From Streptomyces mangrovi (GTDB lineage: Bacteria > Actinomycetota > Actinomycetes > Streptomycetales > Streptomycetaceae), in assembly GCF_900114215.1 (NCBI RefSeq), contig NZ_FOSG01000007.1, forward strand, positions 124,001-188,000: a stretch of 64,000 nucleotides of DNA. Direction: 5' to 3'. This document shows positions 51,129 to 59,120 of the stretch, in pieces. How positions within the stretch are numbered: position 1 is the first letter of the stretch; every line of letters starts with the position of its first letter. The notes beneath the pieces are model-generated. The model saw nothing but the letters and a program-made list of their open reading frames with translations. It made no database searches and was not told the origin of the DNA. A program made the translations under genes and the position numbers.

Positions 51129-52001
51129 TCAGTTACGGCGGACGGCCCAGACGGTGCGCTCAGTGCGTACCGTCAGGTCGTCGCGGCGCAGGATGCTGTG
51201 CGGGCTGCTGGTGTCGAGGAGCCGGTCGAGCGCGGTGAGGTCCTCGGGGGAGAGTCTGTCTGCGACGACGCTGCGGATGCGCTGCAGGACGCCGGTGGCG
51301 TAGCGGCCGATCGCTTCGCTGCGAGAACCTTCGAGGTTCACGGCGATGACGCGTTCACCCTCGACGGTGAATCCGGCGGCGGTCAGCATCGGGCCCCAGT
51401 CGGCGCCGCGGTGGGGCATGTGTCCGGTTTGGCGGCGGCCGGCTGCGGCGTGGACGCGCTCTTCCAGGCCGGGCCGGTCCGCGGGGGCGTTTTCGGGCAG
51501 GAAGCGGGGATGGCCGGCCAGTTCGACGACGGCGAACAGGCCGCCCGGCGCGAGCGTGTGGTGGACGGTGCGCAGCGCGCGGTCGGGGCAGGCCATGTGG
51601 TGCATCGAGGCCGACGCCCATACCAGGTCCGGTGAGCCGAGGTCGGGCCAGGCGGCCTCGTCGAGGTCGGCCTGCACGGTGTGCACGCGCTCCTGGACGC
51701 CGAGGGAGCACGCCTTGGCCCGCAGGCGCTGAAGGTGTTCGGCGGACGCGTCGACCGCGGTGACATGCGCGTCGGGGAAGCGGTCGAGGAGGGCGAAGGT
51801 GCCCGCGCCCGTGCCACAGCCCAGATCCACGATGTGGCGTGGGTCGGTCTGCAGCGGCAGCCATGCGGTGATCGAGGCGGTGTGCTCGGCGAGGACTTCG
51901 GCGTCCAGGTCGAGGATCTCCGACTGGCAGCCGGCTCCGTGCTCGTGGTGGTGACCGTGCGAAGCACCGTGGTGGGGGGTGTGCGTGTGTGCGTGGCTCA
52001 T
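51129..52001 (-). CDS. Class I SAM-dependent methyltransferase with His-rich N-terminus
   Basis: A 290-residue soluble methyltransferase. Residues 1-25 are strikingly His-rich (HTHTPHH, then HGHHHEHGAGC), suggesting metal binding. Motif I is VDLGCGTGAGT at 58-68, followed by VTAVDASAEHL, the catalytic-region ASMHHM, and LAPGGLFAVVELAG. The substrate is not known. The ATG at 52001 is chosen because it begins the His-rich head; the frame is open further upstream. It is followed upstream by an XRE-cupin regulator on the same strand and a divergent CPYC oxidoreductase, so a shared role in handling a thiol compound is inferred. Confidence 0.85.
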   Translation of the reverse strand: MSHAHTHTPHHGASHGHHHEHGAGCQSEILDLDAEVLAEHTASITAWLPLQTDPRHIVDLGCGTGAGTFALLDRFPDAHVTAVDASAEHLQRLRAKACSLGVQERVHTVQADLDEAAWPDLGSPDLVWASASMHHMACPDRALRTVHHTLAPGGLFAVVELAGHPRFLPENAPADRPGLEERVHAAAGRRQTGHMPHRGADWGPMLTAAGFTVEGERVIAVNLEGSRSEAIGRYATGVLQRIRSVVADRLSPEDLTALDRLLDTSSPHSILRRDDLTVRTERTVWAVRRN

Positions 52002-52129
52002 GTTCTTCACGCTAAGACGGATATGCGCCTGCGGCATGCAGTGTCCCAATCTACGCAAGACGATGGCCGGAGGCGCTGCCCGACGCGCAAGAGGTCACCG
52101 CCGCGGAGGCCGCCACGCGGCCCGCGCCG

Positions 52130-52717
52130 TCATTCGGGGGCACCCTGAGCGTCGTCGCCGTCGCCCTGGTGGCCGCGGCGGGCGTCGCGGTCGAAGATGC
52201 CCAGGATCTCGCAGGGCCCGCCCTCGGCGCCGATCGCGTGCGGCATCATCGTGGGGAACTCGGCGGCCTGGTTGGCCTCGAGGCGGAAGCTGCGGTGACC
52301 GAGCATGAGGGTGGCCGTGCCGGACAGGACGACGAGCCATTCGCGCCCCGGGTGCGCACGCATGCGCGCCGGGTTCCCGGGGGGCGGCTCGGTCATGCGC
52401 TGGCGCACCACGCTCATCCCCGGGTCGGCCTTGATGCTCCAGCGCATCCGACCGTGGGCGCCGTCGATCGTCGGGCTGGTGACGACGTCGTCGGCGGCGG
52501 TCTCCACGAGCTGATCCAGCGTGGTGCCCAGGGCGCGGGCGAGGGTGACCAACTGGTCCAGTGCGAGGCGGCGCCGGCCGTTCTCGATGCGGCTCAACGA
52601 GGACTGACTGAGGTGGGCGCGGGAGGCCAACTCCTCCAGGGACCAACCCTGCGCCACCCGCAAGGCGCGGATGCGTTTGCGTACGAGGCTGTCCAGATCT
52701 CCGTCTTCTTGCGTCAT
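52130..52717 (-). CDS. XRE family regulator with cupin sensor domain
   Basis: A 195-residue regulator. The HTH at about 13-65 reads RIRALRVAQGWSLEELASRA, then LSQSSLSRIENGRRRL. The cupin domain at about 95-185 has WLVVLSGTATLMLGHRSF and EFPTMMPHAIGAEG. This architecture senses small molecules or metals and usually controls neighbouring export or metabolic genes. It lies 128 bases before the methyltransferase gene and is divergent from the oxidoreductase gene, an arrangement that suits control of both. An alternative TTG start is two codons upstream. Confidence 0.9.
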   Translation of the reverse strand: MTQEDGDLDSLVRKRIRALRVAQGWSLEELASRAHLSQSSLSRIENGRRRLALDQLVTLARALGTTLDQLVETAADDVVTSPTIDGAHGRMRWSIKADPGMSVVRQRMTEPPPGNPARMRAHPGREWLVVLSGTATLMLGHRSFRLEANQAAEFPTMMPHAIGAEGGPCEILGIFDRDARRGHQGDGDDAQGAPE

Positions 52718-52813
52718 GAGCAACAGTGTATGCCTTCACAGCAAGCCAGGTTTAGCGTCGTGCGGAGACGGTCCGCAACGTCTGGGACCAGTGCACGAGA
52801 AAGGCAGGAGGCC

Positions 52814-53827
52814 ATGGCTGTGACAACTTCTCCGTACGCGAGTGACGCACTGCCCGATGGGGCCGTCGACGTCGTGGTGATCGGTGGCGGCGCCGCGGGG
52901 CTGAACGGTGCGCTGATGCTCGCCCGCTCCCGCCGCTCGGTCGCCGTGATCGACAGCGGCTCCCCGCGCAACGCGCCGGCAGAGGCCGTGCACGGCTTCA
53001 TCGTTCTGGACGGCACCCCGCCCCCCGAGGTCCTTCGGCGGGGCCGGGGGCAGGTACGCCGGTACGGAGGACGCGTCGTCTTCGGCGAGGTGGCCTCGGC
53101 CGAGCCCGCCGCCCCGTCGAAGGACGGGGATCTGCGGTTCACCATCGCCCTGGCCGGCGGCCGGAGCGTGACCGCGCGCCGAGTCCTGGTGGCCACCGGC
53201 CTCAAGGACGTGCTGCCCGAGATCCCCGGCCTCGCCGAGCACTGGGGCCACGGCGTGGTGCACTGCCCGTACTGCCACGGCTGGGAGGTACGCGATGAGC
53301 CCATCGGCGTCCTCGCCACCGGCCCGGCCTCCATCGGCCACGCACTCCTGTTCCGGCAGCTGACCGAGGACCTGACCTACTTCACCCAGGGCATTCACCT
53401 GGATGAGGCCACCCGCGCCCGCTTCGCCGCCCGCAACATCCGCACCGTCGACACCCCGGTGCAGGAGGTCGTCAACAACGAGGACGGCACCCTTGCCGGC
53501 GTGCGCCTGACCGACGGTCAGGTCGTGGCCCGCCGCGCCCTGGCCGTCGCCACCCGGATGGAAGCCCGCACCGAGGGCCTGGACGGCCTGAAGCTGCCGA
53601 TGGAGGACCTGCCCGACAACATGGGCCGCCGCTTCGCCTCCGGCATGGCCGGCACCACCGAGGTGCCGGGCGTGTGGGTGGCCGGCAACGCCACCGACCT
53701 CACCGCCCAGGTCGGCGCTTCCGCAGCGGCCGGCGCCCTGGCCGGCGCCCACATCAACAGCCTGTTGGCCACCGCAGACACCGACGCGGCCCTCGCCGCA
53801 GCCCGGGGCGGGACTCCCGCCCTCTGA
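52814..53827 (+). CDS. NAD(P)/FAD-dependent oxidoreductase, thioredoxin reductase-like, CPYC active site
   Basis: A 337-residue flavoprotein. The FAD motif VVVIGGGAAGLNGALMLARS is at about 20-39 and VAVIDSGSPRNAP follows. The redox pair is Cys151/Cys154 in HCPYCHGWE. The late FAD motif GVWVAGNATDLTAQVGASAA is intact. CPYCHG rather than CATC places it with the low-molecular-weight disulfide oxidoreductases (the gliotoxin/holomycin dithiol oxidase type) and not with true thioredoxin reductases. AGGAGG precedes the ATG. It is followed by an MFS exporter and is divergent from the regulator and methyltransferase. Confidence 0.9.
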   Translation: MAVTTSPYASDALPDGAVDVVVIGGGAAGLNGALMLARSRRSVAVIDSGSPRNAPAEAVHGFIVLDGTPPPEVLRRGRGQVRRYGGRVVFGEVASAEPAAPSKDGDLRFTIALAGGRSVTARRVLVATGLKDVLPEIPGLAEHWGHGVVHCPYCHGWEVRDEPIGVLATGPASIGHALLFRQLTEDLTYFTQGIHLDEATRARFAARNIRTVDTPVQEVVNNEDGTLAGVRLTDGQVVARRALAVATRMEARTEGLDGLKLPMEDLPDNMGRRFASGMAGTTEVPGVWVAGNATDLTAQVGASAAAGALAGAHINSLLATADTDAALAAARGGTPAL

Positions 53828-53848
53828 CATCCGGCGCGGCACCGGCCG

Positions 53849-53887
53849 CCGCACGCCCTCGGTGCGTGCGGGGCCCGGGCCCCGCAC
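53849..53887 (+). promoter_or_regulatory. Two mutually exclusive hairpins before the MFS gene
   Basis: CCGCACG (53849-53855) can pair with CGTGCGG (53865-53871). Alternatively 53866-53887 forms a perfect 22-base palindrome, GTGCGGGGCCC and its complement. Both use 53866-53871, so only one can form. This could be an attenuator or partial terminator between the oxidoreductase and exporter genes. Confidence 0.4.
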
Positions 53888-53955
53888 ACCCTCCTTCACC
53901 CGGCGACCGGCCCTGCTCCGGCGCCGACCCGGCATGCCCGTTTTGAGAGGAATCC

Positions 53956-55548
53956 ATGAGTGCGAACCAGCCCGTACAGGCCACGCCGACCGACGGCGGG
54001 GGTGCCCCCGATGCGCGTCGGCTGCGCTCGGTCCTGATCACCGTCTCGATCGCCCTGATGGCGGTCATCGCCTCGGTGACCGGGCTGAACGTCGCGCAGA
54101 CCCACATGGCCGTGGAATTCGGCGCCTCCCACAGCACGGTCCTGTGGATCATCAACATCTACACCCTTGCCCTGGCCGCGCTGCTGCTGCCGCTCGGCGC
54201 CCTGGGTGACCGCCTGGGCCGCAAGCCCGTGCTCGTGGCCGGGCTGGCGGTCTTCGGCATCGCCACCGTGGTCGCCGCCCTGGCCCCGACAACGGGGGTG
54301 ATGCTCGCCGCGCGCGCGGTCAGCGGCATCGGCGCCGCGATGATCATGCCGATCACACTGGCCGTCATAACCTCCACCTTCCCCGAGGAGCAGCGCGGCA
54401 AGGCGATCGGCGTGTGGACCGGCGTCGCCGGAGGCGGCGGCATCCTGGGCATGTTCCTCGCCGCGCTCCTCGTCGACGTCGCCGACTGGCGCTGGCTGTT
54501 CGTCCTGCCCGTGGTCCTGATCCTCGTGGCTCTGGCCATGACGCCGAAGTCGGTTCCCAACTCCCGCGATACCTCAGCCCACCGATTCGACACCGTCGGC
54601 GCCCTTGTCTCCGTGATCGCCGTGACCGGCCTCATCCTCGTCCTGCAGGAAGGCCCCGAACGCGGCTGGACCGCCCCCGCAACACTGATCAGCCTGACCG
54701 TCGGCCTCATCGCCGCCACCGGCTTCGTGGCCTGGGAGCTGCACCGCCGCGACGCCTCCCTGCTGGACGTGCGCCTGTTCCGGGAGCGCGGACTGTCAGG
54801 CGGCTCGCTCACCCTGCTGGTGGTCTTCGGTGTCCAGGCAGGCATCGGCGTGGTCCTCTTCCCGTTCTTCCAGGCCGTACTCGGCTGGTCGGGCCTGCTG
54901 TCCACGGTTGCGATGATGCCCATGGCCGTCGCGATGATGACGGCCTCCGGCCTGGCCCCCAAGCCGGCCGCAGGGATCGGCGCACGCTCGACCATGGCCC
55001 TGGGCATCGCACTGGCCGGCGTCGGCATGGCACTCATGGCGCTGTTCGTCTCCGCCAGCGGCGGCTACCTCTCCGTCCTGCCCGGCCTGCTCGCCATGGG
55101 CGTCGGCATGGGCCTGTCGATGACCCCGTCCACGGAGGCCATCACCGCCTCCCTGCCCCGCGAGGAGCAGGGCGTCGCTTCCGCCCTCAACGACGTCACC
55201 CGCGAGTTCGGCACCGCACTCGGCGTCGCCCTGCTCGGCGCACTCGTATCCGCCGGCTACCGCAACGCCATCGACGACAAGCTGCACGGCATCCCCCAAG
55301 GCGCCGCGGACACCGCCCGGGAAGGCGTCGCCAACGCCGTCGAAGCGGCGGGCAGCACCGGCCCGCACGCACAGGACCTGCTCCGTGCAGCCCACGAGTC
55401 CTTCGTCGACGGCTGGCAGCAGGCCATGTGGGCAGGCGCCGCCATCATGGGCGCCCTACTCGTCTACATCGCCCTCCGAGGTCCCCGTAACACCCCCTCC
55501 GCGGTCGCGGACGAGACGGACCCCGCCGAGGCTGTCTCCGCCGGCTGA
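53956..55548 (+). CDS. MFS multidrug exporter, DHA2 (EmrB/QacA) type
   Basis: A 530-residue proton-driven exporter with 14 predicted TM helices. Motif A appears as GALGDRLGRKPVL at 81-93, and motif C-like sequence as GVAGGGGILGMFLAALL near 156-172. The start SALMAVIASVTGLNVAQTHM-like helix and WIINIYTLALAALLLPLGAL are typical of DHA2. The ATG follows GAGAGGAA. It lies 128 bases after the oxidoreductase with alternative hairpins between them, so it is probably co-transcribed with partial attenuation. The substrate is unknown; the neighbours suggest a thiol-containing compound. Confidence 0.92.
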   Translation: MSANQPVQATPTDGGGAPDARRLRSVLITVSIALMAVIASVTGLNVAQTHMAVEFGASHSTVLWIINIYTLALAALLLPLGALGDRLGRKPVLVAGLAVFGIATVVAALAPTTGVMLAARAVSGIGAAMIMPITLAVITSTFPEEQRGKAIGVWTGVAGGGGILGMFLAALLVDVADWRWLFVLPVVLILVALAMTPKSVPNSRDTSAHRFDTVGALVSVIAVTGLILVLQEGPERGWTAPATLISLTVGLIAATGFVAWELHRRDASLLDVRLFRERGLSGGSLTLLVVFGVQAGIGVVLFPFFQAVLGWSGLLSTVAMMPMAVAMMTASGLAPKPAAGIGARSTMALGIALAGVGMALMALFVSASGGYLSVLPGLLAMGVGMGLSMTPSTEAITASLPREEQGVASALNDVTREFGTALGVALLGALVSAGYRNAIDDKLHGIPQGAADTAREGVANAVEAAGSTGPHAQDLLRAAHESFVDGWQQAMWAGAAIMGALLVYIALRGPRNTPSAVADETDPAEAVSAG

Positions 55549-55604
55549 CCGCACAGGAGCCGGGTCACGGCCGGAAGCAAACGGCAGAGCCACCCCGCCC
55601 ACTG

Positions 55605-56447
55605 TCAACAACGCTCGTGGTCGATACACCAGTCCGGGGCGGTGTGGCGCCGCAGGACGGCGCGCAGGTCGGCCTCGAAAGCGTCGTAGCGGGCGCGCAG
55701 CGCCGCACCCGGCCAGTCATAGGGCAGCAGGGCGGCCGGGAGCAGGGGGTCGGCGAGCAGATGGCGCAGGACGGCGGCCGAGACGGTGAAGCGCCGGGCC
55801 GGGTCGCCGGCCTCGGCCGCGGCGTCGGCGGCGGCCGCCAGGGCGCGGGCCCGCGCCGCCCAGCCGTCCAGGTCCCACAGCGCGGCGGCCAGTTCGGCCG
55901 GGTCGCCGTCGGGGGCGCCGGTCAGCAGGGTGCACTGCTCGACGACGACGGGCGGCCGGGGCCGCAGCAGGTTGGCGGGGCGCAGCCAGGTGCCCTCGCG
56001 CAGTTCGGCCAGGCGCAGGGCGGCCATGGCCCGGCGCAAGGCGCCCCGGTCGGCCGCGTCCCGGCGCTCGGCGGTGACGACGGCGATCTCCCACTCGCCG
56101 CGCCACTCGCGGGTGCGGGGCGCGCGGCTGTCGTCCTGGCGGGCCTGGCGCTCCAGCAGGCGCGCGGTGAGGCCGTACGCGCCGTCGGCGGTCTGGGCCA
56201 GGTCCCCGGCCGCGACCATCCGCGACAGCGCCACCCGTACCGTGCCCTCCGCGATCCCGAAGAGTTCGCCGACCCGCACCAGGGCCCTGGCGGGCAGGGC
56301 GGGCGGGTGATGGCCGAGCAGGGTGCTGAGCACGACCGAGCGGGCCGTCAGGGGGCGCAGGGCGAGCTCCCGGGCACCGCCGGTTCCGTCCGGACCGGCT
56401 GCCCCGGCTGTGCCGTCTGTACCGGCTGTGCCGTCTGTGCTGTTCAT
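55605..56447 (-). CDS. PaaX family transcriptional repressor
   Basis: A 280-residue winged-helix repressor of the PaaX family, whose known member senses phenylacetyl-CoA. After a Thr/Gly-rich tail of about 30 residues come ARSVVLSTLLGHHPP, LVRVGELFGIAEGTVRVALS (recognition helix, about 57-76) and RMVAAGDLAQTADGAYGLT. The central and C-terminal parts (WEIAVVTAERRDAADRGALR, LLPYDWPGAALRARYDAFEA) match PaaX. Its ligand is probably an acyl- or aryl-CoA, since its divergent neighbour is an acyl-CoA-dehydrogenase-type flavoprotein. A long-spaced inverted repeat lies between the two starts. Confidence 0.9.
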   Translation of the reverse strand: MNSTDGTAGTDGTAGAAGPDGTGGARELALRPLTARSVVLSTLLGHHPPALPARALVRVGELFGIAEGTVRVALSRMVAAGDLAQTADGAYGLTARLLERQARQDDSRAPRTREWRGEWEIAVVTAERRDAADRGALRRAMAALRLAELREGTWLRPANLLRPRPPVVVEQCTLLTGAPDGDPAELAAALWDLDGWAARARALAAAADAAAEAGDPARRFTVSAAVLRHLLADPLLPAALLPYDWPGAALRARYDAFEADLRAVLRRHTAPDWCIDHERC

Positions 56448-56475
56448 GGGCAGTGCGATCCTAAGCCCTCTCCGT

Positions 56476-56513
56476 CATTACAGTCTTCCACCACACGCAT
56501 GGGATCTGTAATG
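56476..56513. promoter_or_regulatory. Long-spaced inverted repeat between paaX-type and aidB-like genes
   Basis: CATTACAG (56476-56483) and CTGTAATG (56506-56513) are perfect 8-base arms 30 bases apart centre to centre. PaaX sites in other bacteria are also inverted repeats with spacers of this order. TGTAAT in the right arm may serve as the -10 of the aidB-like gene, and the left arm reads TAATGA towards the regulator. Confidence 0.6.
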
Positions 56514-56561
56514 TCGAAGCACGGGCACCGCCGCCCGCCGCCGTCCCCGCCGGAGGTCGCC

Positions 56562-58199
56562 GTGAGCGCCACCCATGAAGTGATCAACCAGCCCCCGCCG
56601 CTGACCGGCTTCACCGCCGCGGACGATCCGGCCGTGTTCGAGGCCCTGCACCGCCACGGCGCGCGGTGGGGCGAGGCCCAGGTGCGGGAGCTGGGCGCGC
56701 TGGCCGGCACCCCCGAGGTGCAGGACTGGGCCCGGATGGCGGAGGAGGTCCCGCCCCGCCTGCGCACCCACGACCGCTACGGCCACCGTGTGGACGAGGT
56801 GGAGTTCCACCCCGCCTGGCACCGTCTGATGGCCACCGCCGTCGAACACGGGCTGCACGCCGCGCCCTGGGCCGACGGCCGCCCCGGCGCCCATCTGGTG
56901 CGCGCCGCCAAGTTCTATCTGTGGTCCCAGGCCGAGGCCGGGCACGGCTGCCCGGTCTCCATGACGTACGCGGCCGTCCCCGCGCTGCGCGCCCGGCCGG
57001 AACTGGCCGCCGCCTACGAGCCGCTGCTGACCGCCCGCTCCTACGACTTCGGGCTCCGGCCCCCGCTGGACAAGTCCGGGCTGATCGCGGGCATGTCGAT
57101 GACCGAGAAGCAGGGCGGCTCGGACGTGCGGGCCAACACCACCGAGGCCGTCCCCGCCGGCGACGGCGCCTACCGGCTCACCGGCCACAAGTGGTTCACC
57201 TCCGCCCCGATGAGCGACGTCTTCCTGGTGCTGGCCCAGGCCCCCGAGGGCCTGACCTGCTTCCTACTGCCGCGCGTACTGCCCGACGGCACCCACAACG
57301 CCATGCACCTGCAGCGTCTGAAGGACAAGCTGGGCAACCGCTCCAACGCCTCCTCCGAGGTCGAGTACGACCGGGCCGTGGCCTGGCCGGTCGGCGAATT
57401 GGGTCGCGGGGTGCGCACCATCGTGGAGATGGTCAACATGACCCGTCTGGACTGCGTCCTGGGCACGGCCGCCGGGATGCGCGCCGGGCTGCGGCAGGCC
57501 CTGCACCACACCGCCCACCGGCGGGCCTTCGGCGCCAGGCTGGCCGACCAGCCGCTGATGCGCTCGGTCCTGGCCGACCTGGCGGTGGAGTCGGAGGCCG
57601 CCACCACCCTCGGGCTGCGGCTGGCGGCGGCCGTGGACGCCGCCCACGCCGGGGACGAGCGGGAGGCGGCCTTCCGCCGCCTGGCCCTGGCCGTGTCCAA
57701 GTACTGGGTGTGCAAACGCGGCAGCGCGCACGCCGCCGAGGCGCTGGAGTGCCTGGGCGGCAACGGCTACGTGGAGGAGTCGGGCATGCCGCGCCTGTAC
57801 CGCGAGGCGCCGCTGCTGTCGATCTGGGAGGGCTCGGGCAACGTCGCCGCCCTGGACGTGCTGCGCGCCCTGGACAGGGAGCCGGCCGGGCTGGACGCCG
57901 TACTGGCGGAGGTGGACGCCGCCGCCGGCGCCGACGCCCGTCTGGACGCGGCCGCCGCCGGGGTGCGGGCCATGCTGCCGGAGCTGAAGGACCCGGTCGG
58001 CGCACAGCTGCGCGCCCGCGCCTTCGCCGAGCGCCTGGCACTCGTCCTCCAGGGCAGCCTGCTGGTGCGCCACAGCCATCCGGCCGTCGCCGACGCGTTC
58101 TGCGCCTCCCGGCTGGGCGGGGAGTGGGGGCACGCCTTCGGCACGCTCCCGGCGGGCGCGGACCTCACGGCGGTCCTGGACCGGGTCCGCACCGGGTGA
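56562..58199 (+). CDS. AidB-like acyl-CoA dehydrogenase family flavoprotein
   Basis: A 545-residue homologue of E. coli AidB (541 residues), an FAD-containing acyl-CoA dehydrogenase relative induced by alkylating stress. The start THEVINQPPPLTGF matches the AidB N-terminus, followed by VEFHPAWHRLM, SMTEKQGGSDVRANTTEA, YRLTGHKWFTSAPMSDVFLV and NRSNASSEVEYD. The C-terminal catalytic-helix area reads LSIWEGSGNVAALDVLRAL. The GTG at 56562 is chosen because GGAGG lies about 6 bases before it; an ATG at 56511 lacks one and overlaps the operator. It is divergent from the PaaX-type regulator, which probably represses it. Confidence 0.9.
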   Translation: MSATHEVINQPPPLTGFTAADDPAVFEALHRHGARWGEAQVRELGALAGTPEVQDWARMAEEVPPRLRTHDRYGHRVDEVEFHPAWHRLMATAVEHGLHAAPWADGRPGAHLVRAAKFYLWSQAEAGHGCPVSMTYAAVPALRARPELAAAYEPLLTARSYDFGLRPPLDKSGLIAGMSMTEKQGGSDVRANTTEAVPAGDGAYRLTGHKWFTSAPMSDVFLVLAQAPEGLTCFLLPRVLPDGTHNAMHLQRLKDKLGNRSNASSEVEYDRAVAWPVGELGRGVRTIVEMVNMTRLDCVLGTAAGMRAGLRQALHHTAHRRAFGARLADQPLMRSVLADLAVESEAATTLGLRLAAAVDAAHAGDEREAAFRRLALAVSKYWVCKRGSAHAAEALECLGGNGYVEESGMPRLYREAPLLSIWEGSGNVAALDVLRALDREPAGLDAVLAEVDAAAGADARLDAAAAGVRAMLPELKDPVGAQLRARAFAERLALVLQGSLLVRHSHPAVADAFCASRLGGEWGHAFGTLPAGADLTAVLDRVRTG

Positions 58200-58229
58200 C
58201 GGAGGCGGCCGCCGTGGCCGGGAGCCGGC

Positions 58230-59120
58230 CTACCGGCAGGTGCGGCGCCAGGCGTCCAGGCCGAGGCGCTTGCGGATGGAGCTGAGGCCCAGGCGGCGCG
58301 AGGTGTCGCAGAACTCCTGGGGGTTCAGGGCGTATTCGGCGTGGAAGACGGCCTTGCCGCGCTCGGTGAACGGGGCGAGCTTCGCGCACTCGCCGAACTC
58401 GGCGCACTCCTCGTTGACCGCGAAGTCGAAGTCGTCCACCAGCTGCGGGATCTGGTCGAGGTCGTTCTTCAGACCGACCGACAGCCCGCGCCGGTGGGCG
58501 AGTCCGGCGACCATGCGGTTGAAGGCGAGCTGGTCGCCGGCGGTGAGGGGGAAGCCGGTGTCGTTGCGGTAGCCGTCCAGGAGGTCGGGCTCGACGGCGT
58601 CGAAGCCCTTCTCGGCGCACATGTCGACGCGGGCCGCCAGGATCGGGCGCAGCACGTCCAGGCGGCGGATGTCCACCCAGCGCTCGCCGGGCCAGCCGTT
58701 GCCCCGGCCCAGCACCTGCGGCGGGTAGTCGTCCCGGTCGGGGCGGAAGTCCTCCCAGGCGCCGGCGTTGAGGTAGCAGATCACCTTCCGGCCGCGGGCG
58801 TGGAGGGCGGCGACGGTGTCCGCGCCGTTCTCGAAGCCGTCGATGTCGAAGACCTCGGCGTCCACGCCGAGGTCGACGCGGCCCTGGAGCTGCCACTGCC
58901 AGGTGGTGCCGGGGGCCGGGCGCCAGCGGTTCCGCTGCGGTGAGGCGTCGCCGGGCGGCGTCCGGTCGGGCGCGGCGGTGTCCGGTGCGGTGGCTTCCGG
59001 TGCGGTGGCTTCCGGTGCGGTGGCTTCCGGTGCGGCGGTGTCCGAGCAGGCCGCCGTGAGCAGCAGCAGGAGGAGACAGAGCAGTTGGGCGGCCGGGCGG
59101 CCGGGGGTGAAGCGGGTCAC
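58230..59120 (-). CDS. GH114 endo-alpha-1,4-polygalactosaminidase-type lipoprotein
   Basis: A 296-residue exported protein. The signal ends in LLTAACS (Cys25), so it should be a lipoprotein. A Thr/Pro/Ala spacer with tandem PEATA units (about 31-46) follows. The TIM-barrel domain matches GH114: TTWQWQLQGRVDLGVDAEVF, VICYLNAGAWEDFRPDRDDY, WVDIRRLDVLRPIL, FDAVEPDLLDGYRNDTGFPL, VGLKNDLDQIPQLV and FAVNEECAEF. Such enzymes cut polygalactosamine-type polysaccharides. GTG 59120 overlaps the stop of the spherulin-4 gene. It is the last gene of the operon, so it may trim or release the polymer made by that operon. Confidence 0.87.
   Translation of the reverse strand: MTRFTPGRPAAQLLCLLLLLLTAACSDTAAPEATAPEATAPEATAPDTAAPDRTPPGDASPQRNRWRPAPGTTWQWQLQGRVDLGVDAEVFDIDGFENGADTVAALHARGRKVICYLNAGAWEDFRPDRDDYPPQVLGRGNGWPGERWVDIRRLDVLRPILAARVDMCAEKGFDAVEPDLLDGYRNDTGFPLTAGDQLAFNRMVAGLAHRRGLSVGLKNDLDQIPQLVDDFDFAVNEECAEFGECAKLAPFTERGKAVFHAEYALNPQEFCDTSRRLGLSSIRKRLGLDAWRRTCR
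58981..59040. repeat. 15-base tandem repeat inside the GH114 gene
   Basis: TCCGGTGCGGTGGCT occurs three times exactly (58981-59025), followed by one diverged copy. It encodes the five-residue ATAPE spacer repeat just after the lipobox and could vary in copy number without breaking the frame. Confidence 0.85.

Noticed and set aside
52814..53827. Oxidoreductase as a true thioredoxin reductase (trxB)
   Set aside because: The active site is CPYC in HCPYCHGWE rather than CATC, and no thioredoxin gene is adjacent.
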